DNA from: Nitratireductor aquibiodomus NL21 = JCM 21793
GTDB taxonomy: Bacteria > Pseudomonadota > Alphaproteobacteria > Rhizobiales > Rhizobiaceae
NCBI RefSeq assembly: GCF_000615975.1
Contig: NZ_BAMP01000014.1
Location: forward strand, 1-64,000
DNA: 64,000 nucleotides
Direction of reading: 5' to 3'
Numbering within the stretch: the first letter of the stretch is position 1; every line of letters begins with the position of its first letter. Positions 27,722 to 38,400 of the stretch are shown one piece after another. Both the position numbers and the translations under genes were made by a program. The notes below the pieces were generated by a model. It was not told the origin of the DNA and did no database searches. It was given only the letters and a program-made list of their open reading frames with translations.

Positions 27722-27747
27722 AAAAAAGGCGGCCGAAATGCCGCCTT
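27722..27747 (-). terminator. Rho-independent terminator of the NAGGN operon
   Basis: Read on the minus strand, AAGGCGGC, a 6-base loop and GCCGCCTT form an 8-bp stem (27726-27747) followed by TTTTA. It lies 35 bases after the M42 peptidase stop and is a textbook intrinsic terminator. Confidence 0.85.
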
Positions 27748-27781
27748 GCCGGGTGTTCCTGCAGCTTGACAGAAAAGCCGC

Positions 27782-28938
27782 TTATTCCTGCTTTGGAAGG
27801 TTGTTGGCGCGTCTGGCCATTTCCGCCTCGTTGGTCGGCTGCTCGGTGAAACCCTCGATGTCGGAAACCTCCTCGACATCGCGCTCAATTTCCATCGGGC
27901 TTGCCACATAGGCGGTTGCCAACTCCGCGACCGAACGCAGGGCATGGACGTGAATGCGCTCATAGCCGTGCGAGGCGTCGATACCGAAGGCGATCAGGGC
28001 CGTGCGCACATCGTGCCCGGCCTCAATCGCCGATGCGGAATCGGAACGGTAATAACGGAACACATCCTTCTGGTAGCGAATGTCCTCCTCACGCACAGCT
28101 CCACGAGCTTCTTCGTCAGGTGATAGTCGAACGGACCTGCCTGATCGGCCATGGCGATGGTGACCCCGAACTCCGTGGAGTTCTGTCCAGGCGCCGTGGT
28201 GCCGTTGTCGATGGTCACCATGGAAGCGATTTCCGGGGTGACGATCGAGGCGGCGCCCACTCCCACTTCTTCAGCGATGGTGAAAAGCCAGTGTGTGTCG
28301 ACCGGCAGTGTCACTTCATTGCTGAGAAGTGATTCCAGCGCTGCCAGGGCGATGGCAACGCCGGCCTTGTCATCCAGATGCCGCGAAACGATGAAGCCGT
28401 TTTCAAGGAATTCCGGCTGCGGGTCGACGGCAACGAAATCGCCGACATCTATGCCTAAATTGTGCGCGTCTGCGCGATCCCAGCACATGGCATCAACGCG
28501 CAGTTCCACAAAATTCCAGCCCACCGGCATTGTGTCGACATCGTCATTGAACGTATGGCCGGACGCCTTGAGTGGTAAAATGGTGCCGCGATAGGCGCCC
28601 TTCTCCGTATAGAGCGTCGCCCGTGCGCCCTCGGCGAAGCGCGCTGACCAGTGACCGATCGGCACGAGCTCGAAACGCCCGTTGTCCTTGATGTATTTGA
28701 CCTGTGCGCCGAGCGTGTCGAGATGCGTGATGATGGCGCGTGCGCCCTCACGGCGGCCACCGCGCACAACGGCCCGAATGGCGCCGCGCCGTGTGAGTTC
28801 GGGCTCCAGCCCGAGCCGCTCAAGCTCAGTCGTCACATGCCTGACGATCGTATCGGTGTAGCCGGTGGGACTGTCGATCGCCAGCAGCGCCTTGAGCTGG
28901 TCGACCAGATAGGAAACGTCGATCTTCAGTCGTGACAT
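27782..28938 (-). pseudogene. NAGGN-system M42 family peptidase/hydrolase, one frame break
   Basis: A zinc aminopeptidase-fold protein of the osmoprotectant NAGGN system. Metal-site segments visible: ITHLDTLGAQ, SRHLDDKAGVAIA, TIAEEVGVGAAS and VTIDNGTTAPGQ. The frame breaks near 28093, between KKLVELC and REEDIRYQKDVFRYYRSD; one extra base gives a continuous 385-residue protein. It is the third gene of the operon after asnO and ngg, 48 bases after ngg. Its precise reaction is not established; turnover of the dipeptide is a reasonable guess. Confidence 0.85.
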
Positions 28939-28986
28939 GCATTCCCTTTGGATTGCTCGATTGCGGATGCCGCCCGGGGTGAGGAC

Positions 28987-30800
28987 CTATGCCCTGGGAG
29001 CCAGTGCCCTTTCCGCCGATTTCACGCCGGAGCGCGGGAAAAGCAGGTCGACGAAGCGTTCGGCGGTCGGTTGCGGTTCATGGTTCGCAAGGCCTGGCCG
29101 TTCATTGGCTTCTATAAAGACATAATCCGGCTGGCCGGGCGACCGGACCATAAGGTCAATGCCGACAACCGGAATGTCAATGGCACGCGCTGCGGTACAG
29201 GCTGCCTTCACCAGATCCGGATGCACCTTTTCCGTAACGTCGTGAATGGAACCGCCAGTGTGGAGGTTTGCCGTCTTGCGCACCACGACCTCCTCGCCTT
29301 CCGGCAGCACACTCGACAGTTCATACCCGAGAGCGGCAACGCAACGCCGGGTCTCGTCATCAATGGGGATCCGGCTTTCGCCGCCCGTTGCGGCAGCGCG
29401 CCGGCGCGACTGTTTTTCGATCAGTTCCCCGATGGTCTTGTGACCGTCGCCCACCACGCGCGGCGCACGACGCACAGCCGCCGCTACGAGGCGATAGTCG
29501 ATCACGACCAGGCGCAGATCCTCGCCTTCAAAGCAGGCCTCCACCAGAACGCGGTCGGAAAGCTCACGGGCGATACGTATGGCGTTCTTCATCTCGTCCA
29601 GCGTTTCAAGACCAACGGCAACGCCCTTGCCCTGCTCGCCGCGTGCCGGTTTCACCACGACGCGCCCATGCTTCTTCAGGAATGCGCCAAGGGCCCCGTC
29701 GTCATCAACTGCTTCCATCTGCTCCGGCACAATCAGCCCTGCGCGCTCCACCACACGGCGCGTGACCGCCTTGTCATCACAGATCGACATGGCGACCGCC
29801 GAGGTCAGTTCAGAGAGGCTTTCGCGGCAGTGAATCGAGCGGCCACCAAACGACAGGCGGAAAAACCCGCCTTCGGCATCCGTCACATCCACCGCCACGC
29901 CGCGCCGGTGAGCCTCATCCACAATCAACCGCGCATAGGGGTTGAGAAGGTCGAAATCCGCGGGCGGATGGGTGAAGAGATTTTCGTTGATGGGGTTCTT
30001 CCGCTTGACGGCGAACACCGGAACGCGATGGAAGCCGAGCTTCTCATAAAGCGCAATGGCCTGATCATTGTCATGCATGACCGAGAGATCCATGAAGCCC
30101 GCGCCACGGGCGGCAAAATGCTCGGCCAGCCGCCGCACCAGCATCTCGCCCACCCCTGCGTGACGGCATTGCGGATCGACCGCGAGGCACCAGAGGGAGG
30201 AGCCGTTCTCGGCGTCCTGAAACACGCGGCGATGATCGACCCCGGTTACCGTGCCAAGAATATCGCCGGTCTGGTCGTCCTCGGCGACGAAATAGGTGAC
30301 GGCGCGGCTGTCTCGGTTGGTCCAGAAAAAGTCCGGGCGCACGGTGACCATGCCTCGGCTCTGATAGATGGCGTTGACGGCGTTTGCGTCCGCCTCCGAG
30401 GTCAGCCGCCGGATAAAAAAGCCGCGTGGCTGACGCCGGCTCGGGCGATAGGTCGCAAGATCGAGCCGGTAGGTGTGCGACGGGTCAAGAAAGAGTTCCT
30501 GCGGCGCCATGGACAGAAGCACATGCGGGTCGCGGATATAAAAGGCGATGTCGCGCCGGGCCGGGCCCTCGTCCCGCAGGCACCGGCAAGTTCTTCATTC
30601 GTCTCGAAGGTCTGGGCGAAGAGAAGCCGCCCCCAGCCGAGTTCAAGAGAGACGGACCGGTCCTGCTGTTCAGCCGATTGATCGACCGGGGGGCTGGTCG
30701 GCTTCATGGTCTCGCTGCGCAGGCGCTTCAGGCGGTAGCCGAGCGCCTTGTCGCTGCGCCCGCGCGAGGCGCGCAAAGCCACATCCTCTTTCTTGGCCAT
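28987..30800 (-). pseudogene. ngg: N-acetylglutaminylglutamine synthetase (GNAT plus ATP-grasp), one frame break
   Basis: The protein combines an N-terminal GNAT acetyltransferase domain (CLAVDPQCRHAGVGEMLVRR) and a C-terminal ATP-grasp ligase domain (RVVVKPARGEQGKGVAVGLE; PDYVFIEANERPGL), the architecture of Ngg, which makes N-acetylglutaminylglutamine. The first part (from ATG 30800) is in another frame. The break near 30576, between NEELAGAC and RDEGPA, is repaired by one base, giving 604 residues. It starts 3 bases after asnO. The remaining open frame from 30522 still contains both catalytic domains. Confidence 0.88.
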
Positions 30801-30803
30801 CGG

Positions 30804-32579
30804 TCATACCCCGTGGGTTTGCAGCCAGAGTTCGAGCAGCCCTACCTGCCAGAGTTCGGAGCCACGCAGCGGCGTGATGTGATCGGCCGGCGCGGCGTAG
30901 AGCGTGTCCAGATACTCCTGGCGGAAGAGGCCGCGTTCACGGGCGGATTGCGAGGACAGTGCATCGCGCACCATATCGAGATAGGGCCCATCGACATATT
31001 TGAGCTGCGGCACCGGGAAATAGCCCTTCTTCCGGTCGATCACCTCATGCGGGACCACCTGCCTTGCGACTTCCTTCAGCACGCCCTTGCCACCCTGTTT
31101 GAGCTTTTCCTCGGGCGGGATGCGGGCGGCAAGCTCCACCAGCTCATGATCGAGGAACGGCACCCGCGCCTCAAGCCCCCAGGCCATGGTCATGTTGTCC
31201 ACCCGCTTGACCGGGTCATCCACGAGCATGACGGTGGAATCGAGCCTCAGCGCCGCGTCGACCGGCGTGTCGGCGCCTGCCCGTGTGAGGTGAGCCGCCA
31301 CCAGTTCGCGGCTCGCATCGCGGTCGGCGATCCATTCGGGCGCGAGCTGTCTGGTCAGCGTTTCGTGCGACCGGTCGAAGAAGACCTTCGCATAGTCACC
31401 CACCACATCGTTGGAATTCATCAGCGGCGGATACCAGTGATAGCCACCGAAAATCTCGTCGGCGCCCTGCCCCGACTGCACGACCTTGATGTGTTTCGAG
31501 ACTTCCTTGGAGAGGAGATAAAAACCGACATTGTCGTAGGAGACCATTGGCTCCGACATGGCAGCGAACGTGCCGGGAAGCGCATCCATCAAATCGGCCG
31601 AGGGCACGAAGATCTTGTGATGATCGGTGCCGAATTCTTTCGCGATCAGATCGGAATAGACGAATTCGTCACCCTTTTCGCCATTGGCCTCCTCGAAACC
31701 GACGGAGAAGGTCATGAGACCCTTCTGGCCGGCCTCGGCGAGAAGCCCGACGATGAGGCTGGAATCCACACCTCCAGAAAGCAGGACGCCCACCGGCACG
31801 TCGGCCACCATGCGGCGTTTGACGGCGAGACGCAGCGCTTCCAGCGTGCGGTCACGCCATTCTTCGGGAGAAAGAGGGGCCGTATCGGGATCGCGCGCGA
31901 AGGGCGGATCCCAGTAGATCCGATCCCGCTGACTGCCATCGGCTTCGATGATCCGGATGGTGGCAGGCGGCAGCTTCTTCACGCCGTTCAGGATGGTGCG
32001 CGGTGGGGGGACGACCGCGTGGAACGTCATGTAGTGATGCAGTGCGTGGCGGTCGATGGACGTGTCCACCTCACCCACCGCCAGCAGGGACGGCAGGGAC
32101 GATGCGAACCGAATGCGCTCCGGCGTCTCCGCCAGGTAAAGCGGCTTGATGCCAAACCGGTCGCGCGCCATTACCACACGGCCCGTTTCACGCTCGCGCA
32201 GCACGAAGGCAAACATGCCATGGAAGCGGGTCACACATTCCTCACCCCAGGCATGCCAGGCTTTCAGAATGACTTCGGTGTCGCCGGTGGAGAAGAAGCG
32301 GTAGCCCCTGCCCTCCAGTTCCGCACGCAGCTCGGGATAATTGTAGATGCAGCCGTTGAAGGCGATGGTGAGCCCAAGCTCCGCATCCTCCATCGGCTGG
32401 CGTGCCTTTTCCGACAGGTCAATGATTTTCAGCCGCCGATGCCCGAAGGCCGCGCTGCCATGAATGACGGCGCCCGCGCCATCAGGCCCGCGCGGCGCAA
32501 GACAGTCCATCATTTTCGAAAGAGCGACAGGTGAGGCAGGGCGGCCATCAAGCCGCAGTTCTCCGCAGATTCCGCACAT
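30804..32579 (-). CDS. asnO: N-acetylglutaminylglutamine amidotransferase (asparagine synthetase-like)
   Basis: A 591-residue glutamine-hydrolysing amidotransferase. It has nucleophile Cys2 (MCGICGELRL), a class II glutaminase domain (residues 1-210) and an AMP-forming synthetase domain with the PPi loop LLSGGVDSSLIVGL. In Sinorhizobium the asnO/ngg pair makes N-acetylglutaminylglutamine amide, an osmolyte that accumulates under salt stress. First gene of the three-gene minus-strand operon and divergent from the MarR gene. Confidence 0.93.
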   Translation of the reverse strand: MCGICGELRLDGRPASPVALSKMMDCLAPRGPDGAGAVIHGSAAFGHRRLKIIDLSEKARQPMEDAELGLTIAFNGCIYNYPELRAELEGRGYRFFSTGDTEVILKAWHAWGEECVTRFHGMFAFVLRERETGRVVMARDRFGIKPLYLAETPERIRFASSLPSLLAVGEVDTSIDRHALHHYMTFHAVVPPPRTILNGVKKLPPATIRIIEADGSQRDRIYWDPPFARDPDTAPLSPEEWRDRTLEALRLAVKRRMVADVPVGVLLSGGVDSSLIVGLLAEAGQKGLMTFSVGFEEANGEKGDEFVYSDLIAKEFGTDHHKIFVPSADLMDALPGTFAAMSEPMVSYDNVGFYLLSKEVSKHIKVVQSGQGADEIFGGYHWYPPLMNSNDVVGDYAKVFFDRSHETLTRQLAPEWIADRDASRELVAAHLTRAGADTPVDAALRLDSTVMLVDDPVKRVDNMTMAWGLEARVPFLDHELVELAARIPPEEKLKQGGKGVLKEVARQVVPHEVIDRKKGYFPVPQLKYVDGPYLDMVRDALSSQSARERGLFRQEYLDTLYAAPADHITPLRGSELWQVGLLELWLQTHGV

Positions 32580-32629
32580 GGATAGCGATCGATCCCTTGT
32601 TCGTCGTTGCGTCGGAGCGTATTTTAGTT

Positions 32630-32643
32630 ATAGTTATAACTAT
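32630..32643. promoter_or_regulatory. Perfect 14-bp palindrome, candidate MarR operator
   Basis: ATAGTTATAACTAT is fully self-complementary and lies in the 89-base spacer between asnO and the divergent MarR gene, 26 bases before the marR start. AT-rich inverted repeats in such divergent promoters are typical MarR targets. It could control both the osmolyte operon and the regulator. Confidence 0.6.
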
Positions 32644-32668
32644 TAGATGTCAAATTAATGGCGTCAGC

Positions 32669-33169
32669 ATGAGCTTTGAGACGACAACTGACAAGGTCAC
32701 CAACAGGTTCCGCGACGATGAGTTACGGGGCGTGGAAAAATGCATCCGCCGGATCGTCCGTGCCAACGATGTGCAGTCCCGGGCGCTTGCAAAGCAGATC
32801 GGGCTCACGGCGCCGCAGCTCATTACCCTCAAGGCGATTGCCGCACTTGGAGAGGTCACGACCACTGTCCTGTCTGCCCATATCGATCTGAGCGCTGCGA
32901 CCGTGATCACCATTCTCGACAATCTGGAAGCACGGCAACTGGTCGAGCGCTACCGCTCACGCAACGATCGCCGCGTGGTCCATACCCGCCTCACGCCCGA
33001 AGGTGCCGCGCTGTTGACGCGGGCGCCGGAACCGATGGGCGACGCCTTCGCCCGGCGTTTCGCAGACCTTTCTCCAGAGCGCCGCAGCCAACTCATCCTG
33101 GCCCTGACAGCCATTGCCGACATGATGGCACCGGGCGAGGGCCTGCCGAAAGACACGCTTCCGCACTGA
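32669..33169 (+). CDS. MarR-family transcriptional regulator
   Basis: From ATG 32669 the product is 166 residues with a winged helix (ALAKQIGLTAPQLITLKAIA; LSAATVITILDNLEARQLVE; SRNDRRVVHTRLTPEG), matching MarR. It is divergent from the NAGGN operon, with a perfect palindrome between. Regulators of this family are frequently found beside asnO/ngg. Osmotic regulation is inferred from position. Confidence 0.92.
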   Translation: MSFETTTDKVTNRFRDDELRGVEKCIRRIVRANDVQSRALAKQIGLTAPQLITLKAIAALGEVTTTVLSAHIDLSAATVITILDNLEARQLVERYRSRNDRRVVHTRLTPEGAALLTRAPEPMGDAFARRFADLSPERRSQLILALTAIADMMAPGEGLPKDTLPH

Positions 33170-33194
33170 CCAGGTCTGCCCTCTCGGATCGAAT

Positions 33195-33208
33195 TTGATC
33201 GAGCGCAA
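33195..33208 (+). promoter_or_regulatory. Possible FNR/FixK-type site upstream of hemA
   Basis: TTGATCGAGCGCAA matches the FNR/FixK consensus TTGAT-N4-ATCAA in the left half and in CAA of the right half. It is about 100 bases before the hemA ATG. Oxygen-responsive control of ALAS genes by FNR/FixK proteins is known in alphaproteobacteria. One half-site is imperfect, so this is tentative. Confidence 0.4.
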
Positions 33209-33303
33209 GGCGATGTCACGCAGACGTGTCAATTTGCCCGAAACACGCAATGGACGCAGACGGGGTGCGCGACTATGATCGCGCCGCACAGCAGGAAGGT
33301 TCA

Positions 33304-34581
33304 ATGAATTACCAGCGTTTTTTCTCAGAAGCGATCGATCAACTTCACGCTGAACGCCGCTATCGCGTCTTCGCAGATCTCGAGCGGATCGTCGGCGCGT
33401 TTCCGCGCGCGCTATGGCGTTCCGGTGAAGAGACGCGTGAAATTACCGTCTGGTGCTCGAACGACTATCTGGGCATGGGCCAGCACGAGAGCGTGATTTC
33501 GGCCATGCAGAAGGCGGCCGGCTCAATGGGCGCAGGTGCCGGCGGCACGCGCAATATTTCCGGCACCAATCACCCGCTTGTGGAGCTCGAAGCCGAGCTT
33601 GCCGACCTGCACGGAAAGGAGGCCGGCCTCGTCTTCACATCGGGTTTCATCTCCAATGAAGCCTCCATCTCCACCATCGCCCGCCTCCTTCCCAACTGCC
33701 TGGTTCTTTCCGACGAGCTGAACCATGCCTCGATGATCGAGGGCGTGCGCCGCTCGGGCGCGGAGAAGAAAATCTTCCGGCACAACGATGTTGCGCATCT
33801 GGAAAGCCTGCTCAGGGATGCAGACCCCGGTCGGGCAAAACTGATCGTTTTCGAATCCGTCTACTCCATGGACGGCGATATCGCGCCCATCGAGGCGATT
33901 GCCGATCTCGCCGACAAGTATAATGCGATGACCTATATCGACGAGGTTCACGCTGTCGGCATGTATGGCGCACGGGGCGGTGGCATCACCGAGCGCGACG
34001 GCCTTGCGCATCGCATGGATGTTATCGAGGGCACGCTGGCCAAGGGCTTTGGCGTGATCGGCGGCTATATTACCGGCTCAACCGCCGTTATCGACGCGGT
34101 GCGCTCCTACGCGTCCGGGTTCATATTCACGACCGCCCTGCCACCGGCCATCGCGGCTGCGGCCACCGCATCGATCCGCCACCTGAAGACTTCCTCGGTC
34201 GAGCGTGAAGCGCAGCAGCGCCAGGCCCAGCAGGCCAAGGACAAGCTTCTTGCAGCCGGTCTGCCGGTGATGCCGTCGCAGACCCACATCGTTCCGCTGC
34301 TCGTGGGCGATCCCGAACTGTGCAAGCAGGCCACGGATCGTCTGCTCGAAAAGCACGGGATCTACATCCAGCCGATCAACTATCCGACCGTGCCACGCGG
34401 CACGGAGCGGCTGCGCATCACGCCGACGCCGTACCATGACGACGCGCTGATCGACACATTGCGCGACGCGCTTCTCGAAACCTGGGAAGCGCTCGGCATT
34501 CCCTTCAACGAAGCGGACCAGCCACAGCTGGCGAAATCCGAGCGGGTGGTGTCTCTTCTGGTTCCCAAGTCCGGCGGCTGA
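33304..34581 (+). CDS. hemA: 5-Aminolevulinate synthase
   Basis: This 425-residue PLP enzyme condenses glycine and succinyl-CoA to 5-aminolevulinate, the first haem step in alphaproteobacteria. Clear ALAS motifs: [45 protein letters not shown], and the PLP Lys247 in [16 protein letters not shown] 33304 follows a purine-rich site (gcaggaaggttca). A stem-loop after the gene separates it from the convergent mscL. Confidence 0.97.
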   Translation: MNYQRFFSEAIDQLHAERRYRVFADLERIVGAFPRALWRSGEETREITVWCSNDYLGMGQHESVISAMQKAAGSMGAGAGGTRNISGTNHPLVELEAELADLHGKEAGLVFTSGFISNEASISTIARLLPNCLVLSDELNHASMIEGVRRSGAEKKIFRHNDVAHLESLLRDADPGRAKLIVFESVYSMDGDIAPIEAIADLADKYNAMTYIDEVHAVGMYGARGGGITERDGLAHRMDVIEGTLAKGFGVIGGYITGSTAVIDAVRSYASGFIFTTALPPAIAAAATASIRHLKTSSVEREAQQRQAQQAKDKLLAAGLPVMPSQTHIVPLLVGDPELCKQATDRLLEKHGIYIQPINYPTVPRGTERLRITPTPYHDDALIDTLRDALLETWEALGIPFNEADQPQLAKSERVVSLLVPKSGG

Positions 34582-34608
34582 CTTCTTTTTCCAAGCATAA
34601 ACAATGAG

Positions 34609-34640
34609 AACGCCGCGAGATACCTTCTCGGCGGCGTTTT
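34609..34640. terminator. Bidirectional terminator between hemA and mscL
   Basis: AACGCCGC-GAGA and TCTCGGCGGCGTT form a near-perfect stem with one bulge, followed by TTTTCGGATTTTTC on the plus strand. It lies between two convergent genes. Confidence 0.7.
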
Positions 34641-34681
34641 CGGATTTTTCCGGTGTTTTTCGATAAAAAGGCGAAAAAGCC

Positions 34682-35098
34682 TTATTTTTTCGACAAAAGG
34701 TCGCGGATTTCGGTGAGAAGCTGAACATCGGCCGGCGGGGCTTCGGGCTCTGCCGGCTTTTCGGCTTCCTTGCGGCGCAGCGCGTTCACGCCCTTCACCA
34801 TGAGGAAAATGATCCATGCCAGAATCAGGAAGTTGACGACCACGGTCAGGAAGTTGCCGTAGGCGAACACCGCCCCCTGCTCCCGCGCAGCTTCCAGCGT
34901 CGTTGCGGTCACGGTGGACGAAAGCGGCATGAAATAGTTCGAAAAATCGAAACCGCCGAAGATGGCGCCGATGACCGGCATGATAATGTCATCGGTCAAA
35001 GATTTCACAATAAGACCGAACGCGCCGCCGATGATCACGCCGACCGCGAGGTCCATCACATTGCCCCGTGCAATGAACTCCCGAAATTCTTTCATCAT
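34682..35098 (-). CDS. mscL: Large-conductance mechanosensitive channel
   Basis: A 138-residue MscL: conserved start [20 protein letters not shown], first helix [20 protein letters not shown], second helix [19 protein letters not shown] and a charged C-terminal helix ([12 protein letters not shown]). The frame is open upstream, but the family start and a GGAGAT site place the ATG at 35096-35098. It releases solutes on hypo-osmotic shock, complementing the NAGGN osmolyte genes nearby. Confidence 0.96.
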   Translation of the reverse strand: MMKEFREFIARGNVMDLAVGVIIGGAFGLIVKSLTDDIIMPVIGAIFGGFDFSNYFMPLSSTVTATTLEAAREQGAVFAYGNFLTVVVNFLILAWIIFLMVKGVNALRRKEAEKPAEPEAPPADVQLLTEIRDLLSKK

Positions 35099-35116
35099 AA
35101 GGGTATCTCCCCAATC

Positions 35117-35215
35117 TAGAGCGTTGTCGCCTTTCGTTGAATCGCGAAAGCGCTCTACCTTGTTGTTTTGCGCAATTCCGGACGGAAAACCGGTTCCCAC
35201 TTTTCCTGGAATTGC
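35117..35215. repeat. Rhizobial-type intergenic palindromic repeat, copy 1
   Basis: The core at 35166-35215 (ttttgcgcaattccggac... to ...tcctggaattgc) is self-complementary at its ends and matches a second copy at 40217-40265. It is preceded by an AGAGCG/CGCTCT dyad with inner CTTTCG/CGAAAG arms. Short repeats of this kind are common between rhizobial genes. Confidence 0.65.
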
Positions 35216-35401
35216 CCTGGCTGCAACCCCGGCGACTCAAAGGCCACCAGCACGTGCACAATAGCAGTGCCACAAGTGAGAAGCGCAACAAAAACCGTTC
35301 TTTTGACTTCACAGGGCTCATTGGCCGAAAGAAGCATTGGACACACCACCGGGCCTGTGTTTGCCTTTTGGCGTGCCCCGTGAGGAGGAGAATCGCGACC
35401 G

Positions 35402-38400
35402 GTGCAGGGCTGGGTCATCGCAATCATAGCCGTCGCTTACGTGACGCTGCTCTTCTTCATAGCGAGCGTCGGCGACAATCGCGCCGCCCGCCAGGGAGGG
35501 CTCGGCTCGCGCCCATATATCTATGCGCTCAGCCTTGCGATCTATTGCACGTCATGGACCTTCTTCGGCTCGGTGGGTCTGGCCTCCGAGCGCGGGCTGG
35601 AATTTCTGGCCATCTATATCGGCCCGGTGCTGGTTTTCCTGTTCGGCTTCCCGATCCTCAAGCGCATCATCCGGCTCGCCAAATCCGAGAAGATCACCTC
35701 GATCGCCGACTTCCTTGCCGCCCGCTATGGCAAGAGTTTTGCTGTCGCATCCGTGGCCACGCTCATCGCGACGTTTGGTACCGTTCCGTATATTGCCCTG
35801 CAGTTGAAAGCGATCTCCGATTCCGTCAGCCTCATGGTCACGCATTATGACGGCGCGCCGCCCGTGATCGATTTCTTCGTCGGCGACATGGCATTGATCG
35901 TCACCTTTCTGCTGGCAATCTTTGCCGTTCTCTTCGGCACCCGTCACGCCGATGCCACGGAGCATCAGGAGGGTCTGGTTCTGGCCGTTGCCGTGGAGAC
36001 GGTGGTGAAACTAGCGGCCTTCCTCGCAGTCGGCATCGCCATCACCTATTTCTTCTTCGCGGGACCGCTGGATCTGGCACGCGCCGTAAGCAGCCTTCCG
36101 GAAGTGCAAAAGGCCTACACCTATCCCACGTCGCTTGCGACCTGGATTGTGATGACGACGCTGAGCGCTTTCGCCATCATCATGCTACCGCGGCAGTTCT
36201 ACGTCACCATCGTGGAAAACCGCAGCACCACGGAACTCGAGACCGCAAGCTGGCTCTTTCCGCTCTACCTGGTGCTGATCAACCTTTTCGTGATTCCGAT
36301 TGCCTTTGCCGGTCTGGCGCTCGTCGGCGACAAAGCCAATTCCGACCTCTACGTGCTCGCCCTGCCGCTGCTCGCCGGGCATGATCTTCTTGCCCTGGTC
36401 GCCTTCATCGGCGGGCTTTCGGCCGCCACCGCCATGGTCATCGTCGCCAGTGTGGCGCTTTCGATCATGATCTCGAACGACCTGGTGATCCCGCTTTTTC
36501 TGCGCCGCCTGCTGCGCCCCGACCACCGCGAGAAGAACGACTGGTCGTCAAGCATTCTCAACGTCCGCCGCGCCGCCATCTTCATCATCCTTTTCACCGC
36601 GTTTCTTTATTACCGCGAGACCACGCACAACACCCGGCTGGCCGCCATCGGCCTCATCTCCTTTGCAGCCATCGCCCAGTTCGCGCCGGCCTTCTTCGGC
36701 GGGCTGATCTGGCGAGGTGCGAATGCGCGGGGCGCGCTGCTCGGCATGGGAGCGGGATTTGCCCTGTGGGGCTACACGCTTCTGTTTCCTTCGCTAGCCC
36801 CGCAAGGGACCAGCATCATCACGGACGGTCTCTTCGGCCTGCCGGCACTCAGGCCGCAGGCGCTTTTCGGCACCGTGGCCGAGCCGCTCAATCATGGTGT
36901 TCTGTGGAGCCTTGCCGTCAACACGCTGTTCTTCGTGCTGGGCTCGCTTTCGCGCGCGGCACAGCCGCTCGAACGCATCCAGGCGGCGATCTTCGTGCCC
37001 CGCGACACGGGCCCCATCCCGACCCTGCGCCGGTTTCGCACGGCGGTCACGGTCAACGACCTCAAAGACACGATCTCGCGCTATCTGGGTGCGGAACGCA
37101 CAGAACGCTCCTTTGCCACTTTCGAGGCGACACATGGCGTCCGTCTCAACGGCAACGACCAGACCGGCATCGCCCTGGTGCGCTTTTCCGAACAATTGCT
37201 TGCCAGTGCGGTGGGTTCGTCTTCCTCACGGCTCATTCTTTCGCTGCTCTTCCAGCGCAATGACCGCTCACCGCGCGACGCGCTCAGACTGCTCGACGAC
37301 GCTTCCATGGCGCTGCAGCACAATCGCGACCTGTTGCAGACCGCGCTCGACCAGATGGAAGAAGGCGTGACCGTGTTCGACCGCGACTTCCAGCTCATCT
37401 GCTGGAACCGGCAGTACAGAACGCTCTTCAACCTGCCGGACGAAATGGGCCAGGTTGGCGTCTCGCTCGACCGGTTCGTCGATCTGCTCGCAGTGCGCGG
37501 GGAAATTCCCGTCGACGCCTATACGGTGACACTCAACCGTTTCACCGACTTCGGAATGCCCTGGGAAATCAGGCTGCGAAAGAGCGGGCGCATCATCGAA
37601 CTGCGTACCAACCCCATGCCCGACGGTGGCATCGTTGCCACCTACACCGACATCACACCGCGTGTGGAGGCGGACATCGCCCTGAAGCGCATCAACGAAA
37701 CACTGGAACAGCGCGTGGCCGACCGCACAGCGGAGCTGATGCGGGTCAATGAGGAGCTGGCACAGGCGCAGGTGATCGCCGAAGAAGCCAATCTCGGGAA
37801 AACACGTTTTCTGGCGGCGGCCGGCCACGACATTCTCCAGCCGCTCAATGCGGCCCGGCTCTACTGTTCATCGCTAATGGAACGCGCCGATGGCGGAGAG
37901 ACCCGCGAGTATGTCAGTAACATCGAGTCCTCGCTCGATTCCGTGGAAACGATCCTCGGGGCCGTGCTCGACATTTCGCGTCTGGACACCGGTGCGCTGA
38001 AACCCTCAGCCAGTGTCTTCAGGCTCGATGGTCTGCTGCGCCAGCTGAGCACGGATTTCATGCCACTGGCCGAGGAAAAGGGGCTGGAGCTGACCATCGT
38101 CCCCTCGACGCTCACCGTGAACACGGACCGCAACCTGCTGCGGCGCCTCGTTCAGAACCTTGTCTCCAATGCGATCAAGTACACGCCGAGCGGCCGCGTG
38201 CTTGTGGGTGTGCGGCGGCGTGGCACGCTTCTCGAACTGCAGGTCATCGACACGGGTATCGGCATTGCGCCCGACAAGCTGAATACGGTGTTCCGCGAGT
38301 TCACCCGGCTGGAGGAAGGCGTGCGGCAGGCTCAGGGGCTGGGCCTTGGTCTCTCGATTGTCGACCGCATCGCGCGGGTTCTGAACATGGAAATACGTCT

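Noticed and set aside
28948-30681. Long plus-strand open frame opposite ngg
   Set aside because: Shadow of the GNAT/ATP-grasp gene; no domain.
30426-32534. Long plus-strand open frame (702 codons) opposite asnO
   Set aside because: It is antisense to a clear, conserved asnO and rich in His/Arg/Gly, the usual shadow frame in high-GC DNA.
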